A stretch of DNA of 25,883 nucleotides from a virus: positions 1-25,883 of the IMG/VR virus record IMGVR_UViG_3300005355_000022; one strand, written 5' to 3'. Below, piece by piece: positions 1 to 6,691 of the stretch (positions are counted from its first letter, which is position 1; each line of letters begins with the position of its first letter). The position numbers and the translations under genes were made by a program. The notes under the pieces are model-generated. The model was not told the origin of the DNA and did not search any database. It was given only the letters and a program-made list of their open reading frames with translations.

Positions 1-670
1 TACCGCTACCAACGGTCTTGGTCGGCTCCACGATGCGCCAGTCAAACGTCTGGATAGACTGGAACATGCTACGGAAGCCCGTGATGTTGTTCTGTTGGGC
101 GTCGTTGGTCATGCCCACTGTGAACTGGACGTCGCCGTTGTCGAAGAACTTGGCGACCTTGCGCTTTGCCAGGCCGTTGGCGTCCAGGTTCATGTAGGTT
201 TCAATGTCCCGTGCGCCGCCTGGCCACGGCATGACTTCCACGCCCTTTACCGTGGCGTAGGTTTCCTGTGTTACGCCAGGCACCGTAATGAGTGGCGTAA
301 TGGTAACGGCGCTGGTATTCGCGCCCACCACAAAGGATGGCAACGGCATCTTGGCGAATGGGCCACTGGCGCTGGCCGTGATGGTAAACACGTTACCCAC
401 GGGCGCGGCCACCGTGAACGGGTTGAGATAGGCCGACCCAAACACCGCGTTGATGGCATTCTGGAGCGCCGTGTTGGTGGGTAGGCCAGCCGCCGTGTTG
501 ATGTTGGCGGTTTCCAGTCCCCAGAACTTCAGCGTAAAGCCGCCCACGGCTGGCGCGCCGCTGAACGTAAGGGTGCTTACCTGGTCTGTCCCAGCGGCAA
601 AGACGCCGCCGCCCAACTGGAGCAGGTCTCCAATCAGGATGGCGCTACTGTTGGTCTGTGTGAACGTCAT
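1..670 (-). CDS. Probable major tail (tail tube) protein, 3' end cut by the window
   Basis: The frame is open from ATG at 670 to the window edge, giving about 223 residues with no stop. An AAGGAG sequence lies about 8 bases before the start. The N-terminal half is beta-rich, with a TLTFSGAP...FTLKFWG stretch followed by LQNAINAVFG and FTVAAPVGNVFTITAS. That pattern (beta strands, a short helix, then a beta hairpin) is common in phage tail-tube and virion surface domains. The second half has KRKVAKFFDNGDVQFTVGM and EVMPWPGGARDIETY. The assignment rests mainly on position directly downstream of the connector and tail-terminator genes, where the tube gene normally lies. The fold is inferred, and another tail protein is possible. 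Confidence 0.6.
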   Translation of the reverse strand, partial: MTFTQTNSSAILIGDLLQLGGGVFAAGTDQVSTLTFSGAPAVGGFTLKFWGLETANINTAAGLPTNTALQNAINAVFGSAYLNPFTVAAPVGNVFTITASASGPFAKMPLPSFVVGANTSAVTITPLITVPGVTQETYATVKGVEVMPWPGGARDIETYMNLDANGLAKRKVAKFFDNGDVQFTVGMTNDAQQNNITGFRSMFQSIQTFDWRIVEPTKTVGSG

Positions 671-806
671 GCGTTCGGCTCCTTCCACATGCCCGTACCA
701 CACGGGCGTTTGGGAAAGAGCGGGCGCACAATGCGGCTGCCCTCTTAGCACGGCGCGGACACGGTTGCCCGTGCGTGGCGCTGTGCCGTGTGGCTATGGC
801 TGGCAT

Positions 807-840
807 CTGAGCGACGCTGAGATCGCCAAGAGCAAGCGTT
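807..840 (+). repeat. Dispersed post-stop element, copy F (inverted orientation)
   Basis: The plus strand carries CTGAGCGACGCTGAGATCGC followed by CAAGAGCAAGCGTTTA. This matches the core of elements at 3511, 6168, 11348, 11420, 12839 and 17056, but in the opposite orientation to most of them relative to the genes. It lies directly after the TAA of the 79-residue gene, in a 169-base gap (671-839) that has no gene. The rest of the gap holds a GCCCGT/ACGGGC hairpin just upstream of the tail tube ribosome site. Confidence 0.5.
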
Positions 841-1079
841 TACCCTAGTGGCGGCGGTATATTGCCTGTGCGTGGTAAATCGGCGCTGTGGCCAGGGATC
901 ACCAACGCCGTGTTGTCGTCGTCGGCTTCCTCTGCCAGTAGTATCTTTTCTATCTCTTTGGCCTCTTGCAGGAGCGCGCGACGACGTTGCACCAGCGCCT
1001 CCCGCATCCGCTTGCGGAACCGCTCGTTGCGGTCAGGCTTTAGGTGGACGCCTTCGCTTGCTCCGTTACTGGCTGGCAC
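840..1079 (-). CDS. Small basic helical phage protein, unknown function
   Basis: The 79-residue product would start at GTG (1079), inside the end of the preceding gene with a 14-base overlap. No clear Shine-Dalgarno is visible, so it may be translated by coupling. An internal ATG (MREAL) is a possible alternative start. The middle is strongly helical and charged (RNERFRKRMREALVQRRRALLQEAKEIEKILLAEEADDD), followed by a glycine- and proline-rich tail ending PPPLG. Position between the tail-terminator group and the tail tube suggests a tail chaperone or small connector accessory, but nothing in the sequence proves this. The reading frame is clean and fits the tight operon. Confidence 0.55.
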   Translation of the reverse strand: MPASNGASEGVHLKPDRNERFRKRMREALVQRRRALLQEAKEIEKILLAEEADDDNTALVIPGHSADLPRTGNIPPPLG

Positions 1080-1416
1080 GCGGGTCGGCGACGCCCATCG
1101 TGGGGAGTTGCATGTGGTGCTGGTTCAGTTCGAACTCAGCCGCTTCCCCAAAGAAGGTATCGCCCGTGATAATGGACTGGATACCGCGCTGGCCGTGCCA
1201 TTCGATCTCGCGGTAGCCGCGCAACTGGGTTTCCGCCGCGTGGTGCGCCTGGAGCGCGGCGGCCTCCGTGTGGTTGAGGCCTTTGCCTTCCGCCAGTTTC
1301 TTGTTCGCCTTCTCCAGCGCGTCCGCGTTGACTTCCGGCGCTGGCGGAGCGGGCGGCAACGGCGGCACGGGCGGTGTCGTGCTGACGGTGGTGTCCTTTT
1401 CCTTCTCGTCGGCCAT
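1066..1416 (-). CDS. Small virion-operon protein with proline-rich N terminus
   Basis: The 116-residue product starts at ATG 1416 with AAAGGAG seven bases upstream. Residues 1-30 are a charged segment followed by a proline-rich run (PPVPPLPPAPPAPE). A helical middle (NADALEKANKKLAEGKGLNHTEAA) and a mixed C-terminal part (YREIEWHGQRGIQSIITGDTFFGEAAEFELNQHHM) follow. I do not recognise the family. It lies 11 bases after the tail-terminator-like gene and overlaps the next gene by 14 bases, so it belongs to the head-tail joining operon. A minor tail or tail-completion role is only an inference from position. Confidence 0.65.
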   Translation of the reverse strand: MADEKEKDTTVSTTPPVPPLPPAPPAPEVNADALEKANKKLAEGKGLNHTEAAALQAHHAAETQLRGYREIEWHGQRGIQSIITGDTFFGEAAEFELNQHHMQLPTMGVADPRASQ

Positions 1417-1427
1417 GACAGACTCCT

Positions 1428-1808
1428 TTACCTACCTGGCTTGACAGTCACGTTGAAACTGCCAATGCTACGGTTCCGCTGGTCTTTGGGATACTGGTAA
1501 AATGGCTGGCTACTGGCCTTGAGGCGCATATACGCGGGCGCATACGCAACCCAGCCTACCAGCGCCGCATACATGGCTTCCATACGGGCTTGCAAGTTAG
1601 CCTGGGAAGCGTCCCGAAAGCGCAACTGCACTTCTGTGTCCTGTTGCACGGGCTGGTTATCCAGGCTCAGCGTAGCCATCGGGCCGCCCGTGTTGTACAG
1701 GGTAATACAGTTGTTCGGGTTTGGCTCCTCAAAGTTGCTGTCAAATACCTCCGTTTCCGCTGGCACCGCTACCATGATCGCCGCCCGCACATCGCCTAGC
1801 AACGTCAT
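1428..1808 (-). CDS. Minor capsid / tail terminator-like protein
   Basis: The 126-residue product starts with MTLLGDVRAAI at ATG 1808, two bases after the upstream stop. The region PNPNNCITLYNTGGPMATLSLD followed by VQLRFRDASQANLQARMEAMYAAL resembles the phage minor-capsid/tail-terminator family in which PDNCVxLYDTGG is followed by VQVRVRG and a helix around YxLL. Such proteins cap the tail tube or form the head-tail interface. The C terminus (RNRSIGSFNVTVKPGR) fits the terminal beta strand of that fold. The gene order (connectors upstream, tube downstream) supports the call. Family recognition is from memory of the motif, not from a search. Confidence 0.72.
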   Translation of the reverse strand: MTLLGDVRAAIMVAVPAETEVFDSNFEEPNPNNCITLYNTGGPMATLSLDNQPVQQDTEVQLRFRDASQANLQARMEAMYAALVGWVAYAPAYMRLKASSQPFYQYPKDQRNRSIGSFNVTVKPGR

Positions 1809-1810
1809 GG

Positions 1811-2092
1811 CTATTGCTGCCTTACGAACAACCCAACGCTACTGAGCAACGCGGCCTGGTACTGTTGGGTAAGCATGGTGGCGGCTGGCATTTCCAGCCC
1901 ATTGGCCACCAGTGCGTTATAGTACGCAGACACAGGCTCCGCAAAGTGTAGCGTGTTGGCCGTCATGCCATTGACGCGGGCGGCTTCCATCTGGTCTGCG
2001 ATCTGTTGCTGCTTCAGTTGGCGCGCCACTTCCTGGGCCATGGCCTGGTTGTCTGGCTCCAAAGGTTCTTGCGTGCCGTTTGCCGTGTTCAT
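1811..2092 (-). CDS. Small helical head-tail operon protein, unknown
   Basis: The 93-residue product starts at ATG 2092, one base after the TAA of the upstream gene. Its GGGAGGG ribosome site is embedded in the end of that gene, so the two are translationally coupled. The N-terminal half is glutamine-rich and helical (DNQAMAQEVARQLKQQQIADQMEAARVNG) and the C-terminal half is hydrophobic and helical (SAYYNALVANGLEMPAATMLTQQYQAALLSSVGLFVRQQ). I do not recognise the family. Position between the gp10-like connector and the tail terminator suggests a connector accessory. Confidence 0.7.
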   Translation of the reverse strand: MNTANGTQEPLEPDNQAMAQEVARQLKQQQIADQMEAARVNGMTANTLHFAEPVSAYYNALVANGLEMPAATMLTQQYQAALLSSVGLFVRQQ

Positions 2093-2093
2093 G

Positions 2094-2477
2094 TTACCCT
2101 CCCGTTATTCTGGCCGCCACGCGGGCAGCGAAACCTGGCTGTGCTTTGTCGGCAGCCGTCTTTAGGAACTTAGCCTGGCCGCCGCGTGGATGGTTGAGCG
2201 CCATGTCCTCGTGCTGGCGCATGACGTACTGGTTACTGGGCGCGCCGTTTTCAAAGCCCACATCACCGTCGTCGTCCTTGCCAAAGGTGACATTGACCAC
2301 GGCGCTGTTGCCGCTATCATGCACCACAATACGCCCGCTTTGGCGCATACGCCCAGTGTCCACGGGCGCTAACTCTTGTGCGGGCTTGAGTATGGACTTA
2401 TCGGCTTCCGCAGCCACCATGGCGATAATGGACGCACGTATGCGCTGGATGTGGGTTGGGTCTAGTTGGCCAGCCAT
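2094..2477 (-). CDS. HK97 gp10-like head-tail joining protein
   Basis: The 127-residue product contains ELAPVDTGRMRQSGRIVV near residues 34-51, the hallmark of the HK97 gp10 / minor capsid family (APVDTGxLRxS), which forms part of the neck between portal and tail. The downstream part (VGFENGAPSNQYVMRQHEDMALNHPRGGQAKFLKTAADKA) matches the usual later region of that family, in which a mutual hydrogen-bonding loop is followed by a C-terminal helix. The start at ATG 2477 lies nine bases after the previous stop with only a weak AGGCGG ribosome site. Order within the connector run is canonical. Confidence 0.8.
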   Translation of the reverse strand: MAGQLDPTHIQRIRASIIAMVAAEADKSILKPAQELAPVDTGRMRQSGRIVVHDSGNSAVVNVTFGKDDDGDVGFENGAPSNQYVMRQHEDMALNHPRGGQAKFLKTAADKAQPGFAARVAARITGG

Positions 2478-2486
2478 GTGCGCCGC

Positions 2487-2672
2487 CTAACTGAAGTCGC
2501 CATCCGCCTGGCGCTGGGCTTGCTCTATTAGGGCTTCAACAGCCTGTTGCGTGTGGCGTAGGGCGCTGGCAAAGTCCTCCAACGCCGCCGCGTTTGGGCC
2601 GGACATCTTTTCCCTGGCGTCCTTGAGTTTATCCTTGCCAGCCTCCAGGGATTTGAGCGCTTCCTCTATCAT
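2487..2672 (-). CDS. Short coiled-coil protein in the connector operon
   Basis: I place the start at ATG 2672, where GGGAG lies eight bases upstream and the ATG overlaps the stop of the upstream gene (ATGA). A longer GTG start at 2693 is possible but has no ribosome site of its own. The 61-residue product is almost wholly helical (EEALKSLEAGKDKLKDAREKM...EDFASALRHTQQAVEALIEQAQRQ) and looks like a short coiled coil. No family is recognised. It lies between the minor-capsid-1-like gene and the gp10-like gene. Confidence 0.65.
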   Translation of the reverse strand: MIEEALKSLEAGKDKLKDAREKMSGPNAAALEDFASALRHTQQAVEALIEQAQRQADGDFS

Positions 2673-3025
2673 GTGTAGATCTCCCAGTAACACAGCCCGA
2701 TCTCGTCGTACACGGGCGCGATGCTTAGGATGCGCGGCGTGGTGCCGTCCGCAAGCGTTAGCCTGGCGTTGGCTGGCTCCGCGCCCAGCGTGGTTAGCAC
2801 GGTGGTATCCGTGGCCTTTGGGTGCATTTGCGTCACGGCGCTACTGTATATCACCTCACCAGCGCCACTGTAGAAGGCTTTGTTGCTGGCCGTGCTGTGG
2901 CACCAGTAGGTACGGGTAGTGCCGTAACTAGGGTCGCCCTGTGTGGTGCGGCCACTGAACGGCGCTAACTGCACTTGCTGGGTCATCAGGTCTAGCAGTT
3001 CGTCAACGAACGGGCTGTACGACAT
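2669..3025 (-). CDS. Minor capsid 1 / head-completion-like protein
   Basis: The 118-residue product starts MSYSPFVDELLDLMTQQVQLAPFSG. It ends with LTLADGTTPRILSIAPVYDEIGLCYWEIYT, which resembles the end of small phage minor-capsid and head-tail adaptor proteins, where a beta strand carrying DGxxPxI is followed by the YDExG strand. The middle (DPSYGTTRTYWCHSTASNKAFYSG) fits the beta-barrel of these proteins. It starts nine bases after the stop of the gene before it and overlaps the next start. Similar proteins sit on the portal as adaptor or stopper. The call combines motif resemblance with position. Confidence 0.65.
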   Translation of the reverse strand: MSYSPFVDELLDLMTQQVQLAPFSGRTTQGDPSYGTTRTYWCHSTASNKAFYSGAGEVIYSSAVTQMHPKATDTTVLTTLGAEPANARLTLADGTTPRILSIAPVYDEIGLCYWEIYT

Positions 3026-3031
3026 ACGCGC

Positions 3032-3481
3032 CTACCACCGTCTGCGGTATACGTCACCGCGATAGGCTGGGCTGTTGGCGTCTATCATGCCCGCATACGG
3101 ATCCGGCGGCTGGAAGGCGGGCGGCGGCGTGATTTGCGTGTTGGCCGTGTCTACAACCGTGCTGGCCTTGCTTTGCTGCCACTGCTTGGCCAGGTCACGG
3201 ATTTGGTCGCATACTTCCTTGAGCATGCCTTCCGCGCTGGTAAGTTGCCCGTCCTTGTCTATTTGCAAATCCCGCACGCGCTTGTTGATGCCACTGGAAC
3301 GCAACGCCATGATAACCGTGCCAAGGGCTTCCTTCTTGGCTTGCAAGAACTGCATGCCAGGTATGGCGCGGTAGCGCGACGCCTGTTCCCAGATGGTATC
3401 TATGTTGGCGGCCACCACGCCATTGACGTCGTTGACCTCCGTGACAATGAGCGCCTTTAGGGCGGCTTGCGTTACTACCAC
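3032..3481 (-). CDS. Putative head-tail connector (adaptor) protein
   Basis: The 149-residue product starts at GTG 3481 with GGGAGG eight bases upstream. The N-terminal two thirds are helical (QAALKALIVTEVNDVNGVVAANIDTIWEQASRYRAIPGMQFLQAKKEALG) and the C terminus is proline-rich and extended (ITPPPAFQPPDPYAGMIDANSPAYRGDVYRRRW). A helical bundle with a flexible tail is typical of gp6/gp15-like adaptors that bind the portal, and the gene is in the expected place after the capsid gene. The family itself is not recognised with certainty. Confidence 0.65.
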   Translation of the reverse strand: MVVTQAALKALIVTEVNDVNGVVAANIDTIWEQASRYRAIPGMQFLQAKKEALGTVIMALRSSGINKRVRDLQIDKDGQLTSAEGMLKEVCDQIRDLAKQWQQSKASTVVDTANTQITPPPAFQPPDPYAGMIDANSPAYRGDVYRRRW

Positions 3482-3510
3482 CAGGCTTACCTCCCTAACG
3501 CGGCGCTCAA

Positions 3511-3530
3511 TAGACCTCAGGGTCGTTCAC
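3511..3530 (-). repeat. Dispersed post-stop element, copy A
   Basis: On the plus strand this reads TAGACCTCAGGGTCGTTCAC. The first 19 bases are identical to the copy at 6168. On the coding strand it begins seven bases after the TAG of the 147-residue gene (TAGCGTCTCC then GTGAACG). GACC and GGTC arms around TCAG could form a small hairpin. Confidence 0.7.
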
Positions 3531-3537
3531 GGAGACG

Positions 3538-3981
3538 CTACTTGGGCTTGCGCGTGGTGCTGGGCAACACGGCGGGCGGCGATTGCTGGCTGTGCGGCGG
3601 ATCCCCGCCTGTGGACTTCTCGCCCTCGTCCGTATCGTCACCGACCACGGGCGGCTCCTGGTTGTGCTCTGTCGGCATAATGGGATTGCCGTCCTCGTCC
3701 ACTTTGACGCCGCCCTTGGGTGCCTTCTTTCCATCCACGACTTCCGGCGTTGGGCCATTGTCCTCGCCCAGGTTCTCGCTGGCTGGCTCGTCGGTGTAGG
3801 CGACCGCGCCCAAGTCCAGGAGGCGCTGCAAGTCCCACTCGTAGAACACCAGTTGGCCGTGATCCATGATGTGGTGGCCAAACTTGTCCGCTGGCACAAC
3901 CTGGCCCTTGGTGAACAGGTTGTGCGATGGGCCGACCATGTCGTGCAGGATGGTAATGTTCTTGGGCTTGTCGTCTGCCAT
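3538..3981 (-). CDS. Acidic virion-operon protein, probable capsid-associated
   Basis: The 147-residue product starts at ATG 3981 with GGGAG eight bases upstream. Residues 1-70 look folded (NITILHDMVGPSHNLFTKGQVVPADKFGHHIMDHGQLVFYEWDLQRLLDLGAVAY). The rest is acidic, proline-rich and probably disordered (EPASENLGEDNGPTPEVVDGKK...PVVGDDTDEGEKSTGGDPP), ending in a basic TTRKPK. The N-terminal part recalls small phage head proteins with a VxxGxxVPxxxxxH pattern, but the family is not certain. It follows the major capsid gene with a 239-base gap containing a strong hairpin, so it may have its own expression control. Confidence 0.65.
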   Translation of the reverse strand: MADDKPKNITILHDMVGPSHNLFTKGQVVPADKFGHHIMDHGQLVFYEWDLQRLLDLGAVAYTDEPASENLGEDNGPTPEVVDGKKAPKGGVKVDEDGNPIMPTEHNQEPPVVGDDTDEGEKSTGGDPPHSQQSPPAVLPSTTRKPK

Positions 3982-4007
3982 TGCCTTGCTCCCTTATTGG
4001 CGCGGCT

Positions 4008-4053
4008 GTGCGGCTGGGAAGGCCAGTGCGAGCCAGCATGCTCCCAGCCGCAC
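4008..4053 (-). promoter_or_regulatory. 12-bp perfect hairpin in the 239-base gap after the capsid gene
   Basis: GTGCGGCTGGGA and TCCCAGCCGCAC are perfect complements with a 22-base loop. The hairpin lies about 27 bases upstream of the ATG at 3981, so it is in the leader of the 147-residue gene. It has no T-run, so it is not an ordinary terminator. It could reduce read-through after the abundant capsid message, or protect a processed end. The rest of the gap (4054-4220) shows no gene and only a weak TATAGT-like word. Confidence 0.6.
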
Positions 4054-4220
4054 GCCACGCTACGGACTATGCATAGGTTGTGCCATGGGTGTAACTGGTT
4101 GGAGCGGTGCGCGGTGATTGCTGTGGTAAGCGCCTAGGGTACCCTGGCTTCGCCGATATCGGGGACTACCACAGCGACGCACCGACCAACCTGGCACCAC
4201 TATACCACAGGGCGCAACGC

Positions 4221-5237
4221 CTAGACGTTCATCAGGATAACGGCGCTGGGGAAGTAGATCCGTGGGCCACCGTTGAAACCACAGTGGACACTGACGGAGC
4301 GCGGTGGGCCTTTGCTGGCGAAGTCGTCAATGACGTCGAAGTACATGCCAGGTGCCGCGCCAGGGTTGCTGGCGTTGCGCGTCATGGCAAAGTCCGCCAC
4401 GGGCTGACCAGCGGGGCGATTGCCCACGACCACGACCTTGTTGTCGGGGATGAACAGGTGGAACACGCCGTTGTCGTCGTAGTAGCCGTCGTCGAACTCC
4501 ACGATGTTGGGCAAGCCATCGTTCATGTACAGGGAGTTGACGCCCGTAAGGTTGTTCGCCGTGGCCAGGCCAGTGACGCGCCGCCCATACAGGTCGGCGC
4601 TGTTGGTGTTGCTGAGCATCTTGTTCACGGTGGTGCTGTTGGCGTAGGCGGGCGCGCGGCTGAAGTCCACGCTATAGCCACGCCGCAGCAACTTGACAGC
4701 ACGCAAGTCCGCCAGTGGCGTCGCCGTGGCGGGCGTTCCCCAGCCCACAGCCGCCGTGTACTGGCGGATTGGGTAACTGTCCGTGTGCGCCACCGCGCCC
4801 GTGGTGTCCAGCACGCTGAAACTGCCGCCCGTTAGCAACGTCCAGCCAATCCACTCCATGCGGTCTAGCGCCCGCTGGGTCAACTTGTTGGTTTCAATCG
4901 CGGTGAGGTCGCTGATGTCAATCGGCTGGTCGAACGTGCCGATCTTGCGGCGCTCCGTGATTTGCTTTTCGTCAATGTACGACTGTTCGCCGTAGACGCC
5001 AGGCGCAACCAGGTACCGCACCTGGCCAGTGGGCGCGACCGTGGCGGGCTGGCCGTTGTAGCCACGGAACTGCATCAAGCCCTTGAAGTTGTCCAGTTGC
5101 TCCCAGGCAAGGTACGCCTGGTCAACTTCTACCATGGGCATGATCTTGAAGATCTCGCGGTCGCGCGCCAGGCGCGGGAGGAACTGCTGTGCGATCTCCT
5201 TGAGTTCAATGCTTGTCGGGTAAACGAGGTCGGCCAT
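4221..5237 (-). CDS. Major capsid protein, phage E-like (HK97 fold)
   Basis: I start at ATG 5237 (MADLVYPTSIELKEIAQQ) because AAAGGA precedes it; a longer in-frame GTG/ATG start has no ribosome site. The 338-residue product has the usual layout of the phage major capsid protein E family: an N-terminal arm (FLPRLARDREIFKIMPMVEVDQAYLAWEQLDN), a glycine-rich loop, a long spine helix (QPIDISDLTAIETNKLTQRALDRMEWIGWTLLTGG), and a late P domain with NTTTVNKM- and DDGYYDDNGVFHLFIPDNKVVVVG-type stretches. That last segment (strand, FIPDxxVV, then a glycine) is a strong mark of the E-like family. It assembles the icosahedral shell. It lies directly downstream of the decoration gene, as expected. Confidence 0.9.
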   Translation of the reverse strand: MADLVYPTSIELKEIAQQFLPRLARDREIFKIMPMVEVDQAYLAWEQLDNFKGLMQFRGYNGQPATVAPTGQVRYLVAPGVYGEQSYIDEKQITERRKIGTFDQPIDISDLTAIETNKLTQRALDRMEWIGWTLLTGGSFSVLDTTGAVAHTDSYPIRQYTAAVGWGTPATATPLADLRAVKLLRRGYSVDFSRAPAYANSTTVNKMLSNTNSADLYGRRVTGLATANNLTGVNSLYMNDGLPNIVEFDDGYYDDNGVFHLFIPDNKVVVVGNRPAGQPVADFAMTRNASNPGAAPGMYFDVIDDFASKGPPRSVSVHCGFNGGPRIYFPSAVILMNV

Positions 5238-5265
5238 GTGCCCATTCCTTTCGTGCAAGCGGAAA

Positions 5266-5282
5266 GGCGGCACACAGCCGCC
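5266..5282 (-). promoter_or_regulatory. Leader hairpin before the capsid gene
   Basis: On the coding strand GGCGGC and GCCGCC enclose a 5-base loop and are followed by TTTCC. The hairpin lies in the 92-base gap between the decoration and capsid genes, about 28 bases before the capsid start. It could be a weak attenuator or a stabilising 5' structure. A TTTATAAAG word in the same gap could be a -10 element but has no convincing -35. Confidence 0.4.
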
Positions 5283-5329
5283 ACGTTACTGTTGGAGTCC
5301 TTTATAAAGTTGGAGATCGCGTGCTCGGT

Positions 5330-6133
5330 TTAGAGCGGGAGTACCAGGATGCCGTTGGAGCCAATCGCGCCTTCCAGCAAGCGCCAGCCGCCGTTGGTCA
5401 GTGCCGTGGCGTCAATGCCGCCAGGGTTGCCAGGCTGGGCCAGGTCTTGCAAGCGGAAGTGGGCGCACACGCACAACGGCGCGGTGAGGTAGGTGATGCC
5501 GTAGTCGCCGCCCATGGTGATGTTGCCAGCCGCGTCCGTGGAGCAACCGTAGCGGAGGATGCCCTTGGGATTCTGGGTGCCGTCGCTGTTGCCGCTGGCG
5601 TATAGGCCGTACGTACCGTTGCTGCCCGCTGTGCCTGTGGCTGGGTGCGTGACGCTCAGCGTGCCGCCCGTGGTGGTGTTGTTGGTAATGGTCATCAGCG
5701 CCTGGACGCCCCAACTCTGGCGCGTCAGCACGAAGTCGGCCGGAGCGCCGCCATTCAGTGGGCCACCAGCCACGTTGTACACGATCGGGCCAGGCAACGC
5801 CGCGTTGAATGCCGCCTGTACGTCCGCGTACGTGGCGTTCCACTGGATAAGGCCGCTCACGTTGACGCCGTCGCTTACCTGGTAGGAGCCGCCTGTCAGC
5901 GCGGCGGACACGTGGAGCTGCTGCTTGTCAATCGTGCCCAGCACTTCGCCCACGGCGCAACCCGCCGGATAGACCGTGCTGGCCTTGAGCGCCACGGGGA
6001 ACTCAATCACGTCCTCCGTGTTCCACAAGGGCTGGACAATCTTGTTGCCCCACGTTGTCGTGGGCGCTGTGGGCATCAGCCGCTTGAGGAGGCTGAGAAG
6101 GGCCAGGAACACCGAAAGCAATACAACCTGCAT
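5330..6133 (-). CDS. Probable capsid decoration protein with a hydrophobic N terminus
   Basis: The 267-residue product starts at ATG 6133 with AAAGGGG seven bases upstream. Residues 2-18 (QVVLLSVFLALLSLLKR) form a hydrophobic stretch like an uncleaved signal anchor, unusual for a virion protein. The middle (LIQWNATYADVQAAFNAALPGPIVYNVAGGPLNG...FVLTRQS) is a repeat-type surface domain often found as decoration or tail-fibre insertions. The C-terminal part (KGILRYGCSTDAAGNITMGG, then HFRLQDLAQPGN and GGWRLLEGAIGSNGILVLP) resembles the head decoration fold (lambda gpD-like), where KGILRY and a final VLxLP strand are typical. It precedes the capsid gene, which is the standard position. Confidence 0.72.
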   Translation of the reverse strand: MQVVLLSVFLALLSLLKRLMPTAPTTTWGNKIVQPLWNTEDVIEFPVALKASTVYPAGCAVGEVLGTIDKQQLHVSAALTGGSYQVSDGVNVSGLIQWNATYADVQAAFNAALPGPIVYNVAGGPLNGGAPADFVLTRQSWGVQALMTITNNTTTGGTLSVTHPATGTAGSNGTYGLYASGNSDGTQNPKGILRYGCSTDAAGNITMGGDYGITYLTAPLCVCAHFRLQDLAQPGNPGGIDATALTNGGWRLLEGAIGSNGILVLPL

Positions 6134-6167
6134 AGGTATACCCCTTTGCTACTAAGACGTACGAGCG

Positions 6168-6187
6168 TAGACCTCAGGGTCGTTCAT
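6168..6187 (-). repeat. Dispersed post-stop element, copy B
   Basis: The plus strand reads TAGACCTCAGGGTCGTTCAT, sharing 19 consecutive bases with copy A at 3511. It lies 12 bases after the TAG of the protease/scaffold gene and before the decoration ribosome site. It could encode an 11-residue peptide (MNDPEVYARTS), but no ribosome site precedes that start. Confidence 0.7.
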
Positions 6188-6199
6188 GGGCACGTTGCG

Positions 6200-6691
6200 C
6201 TAGTTCTTGTGGCCGTTGCGCTCCGCGATGATCTCCTGGCCAGTGGCCGTGAAGGACATCAGTTGTTCAATGCGCGCCTGGTCGGGCTTCTTCTTTTGCC
6301 CAGCGCGCTCCGTTTCCATCTGGTTTGCCAGCGCCACCAGTTCCGCATCGCCCACCAGTTCCGTGGTGAGGACATGGGCCGGACGGTTGTCGAACATGGC
6401 CTCCAGGGCGGCAACCCGCGTGCTGGTGCGGTCGTCGGTATCGAAGTTGGCGACGCCGTGCTGGTGGTCGTCCTTGGCGGCCTGGACGTAGAGGTCAATG
6501 ATGGCCTGGCGCTCAGCGGGATACGCCTTCTTGGCCGCCACTTGCGCGTTGGCGAACACCACGGCGTCCTTACCGCGCTGTGTCTGCAAGTCGGATTCGC
6601 GCGCCTTGCGCAAGCGCTCGTTCTCCTGTTCGGCCGCCTCCAACCTGGCCGTGATGGCCGCCATTTCTGCGGTTGTGCCTGTCGTGCTCAT
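6200..6691 (-). CDS. Nested in-frame scaffold protein from internal start
   Basis: Inside the protease gene, ATG 6691 is preceded at an ideal distance by AAAGGAGG, one of the strongest ribosome sites in the window. Starting there gives a 163-residue protein beginning MSTTGTTAEMAAITARLEAAEQ, which is the charged coiled-coil C-terminal part of the fusion. This mirrors lambda Nu3 inside C and Mu Z inside I, where the scaffold is made in excess from an internal in-frame start. The strong site is what is seen; use in vivo is an inference. Confidence 0.7.
   Translation of the reverse strand: MSTTGTTAEMAAITARLEAAEQENERLRKARESDLQTQRGKDAVVFANAQVAAKKAYPAERQAIIDLYVQAAKDDHQHGVANFDTDDRTSTRVAALEAMFDNRPAHVLTTELVGDAELVALANQMETERAGQKKKPDQARIEQLMSFTATGQEIIAERNGHKN

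Noticed and set aside
4180-4215. TGGTATAGTGG stretch as a tRNA fragment
   Set aside because: No acceptor stem, anticodon arm or T-loop (TTCRANNC) sequence can be paired around it.
6155-6187. 11-residue peptide MNDPEVYARTS
   Set aside because: No ribosome site, and the sequence is explained by the dispersed element copy B.
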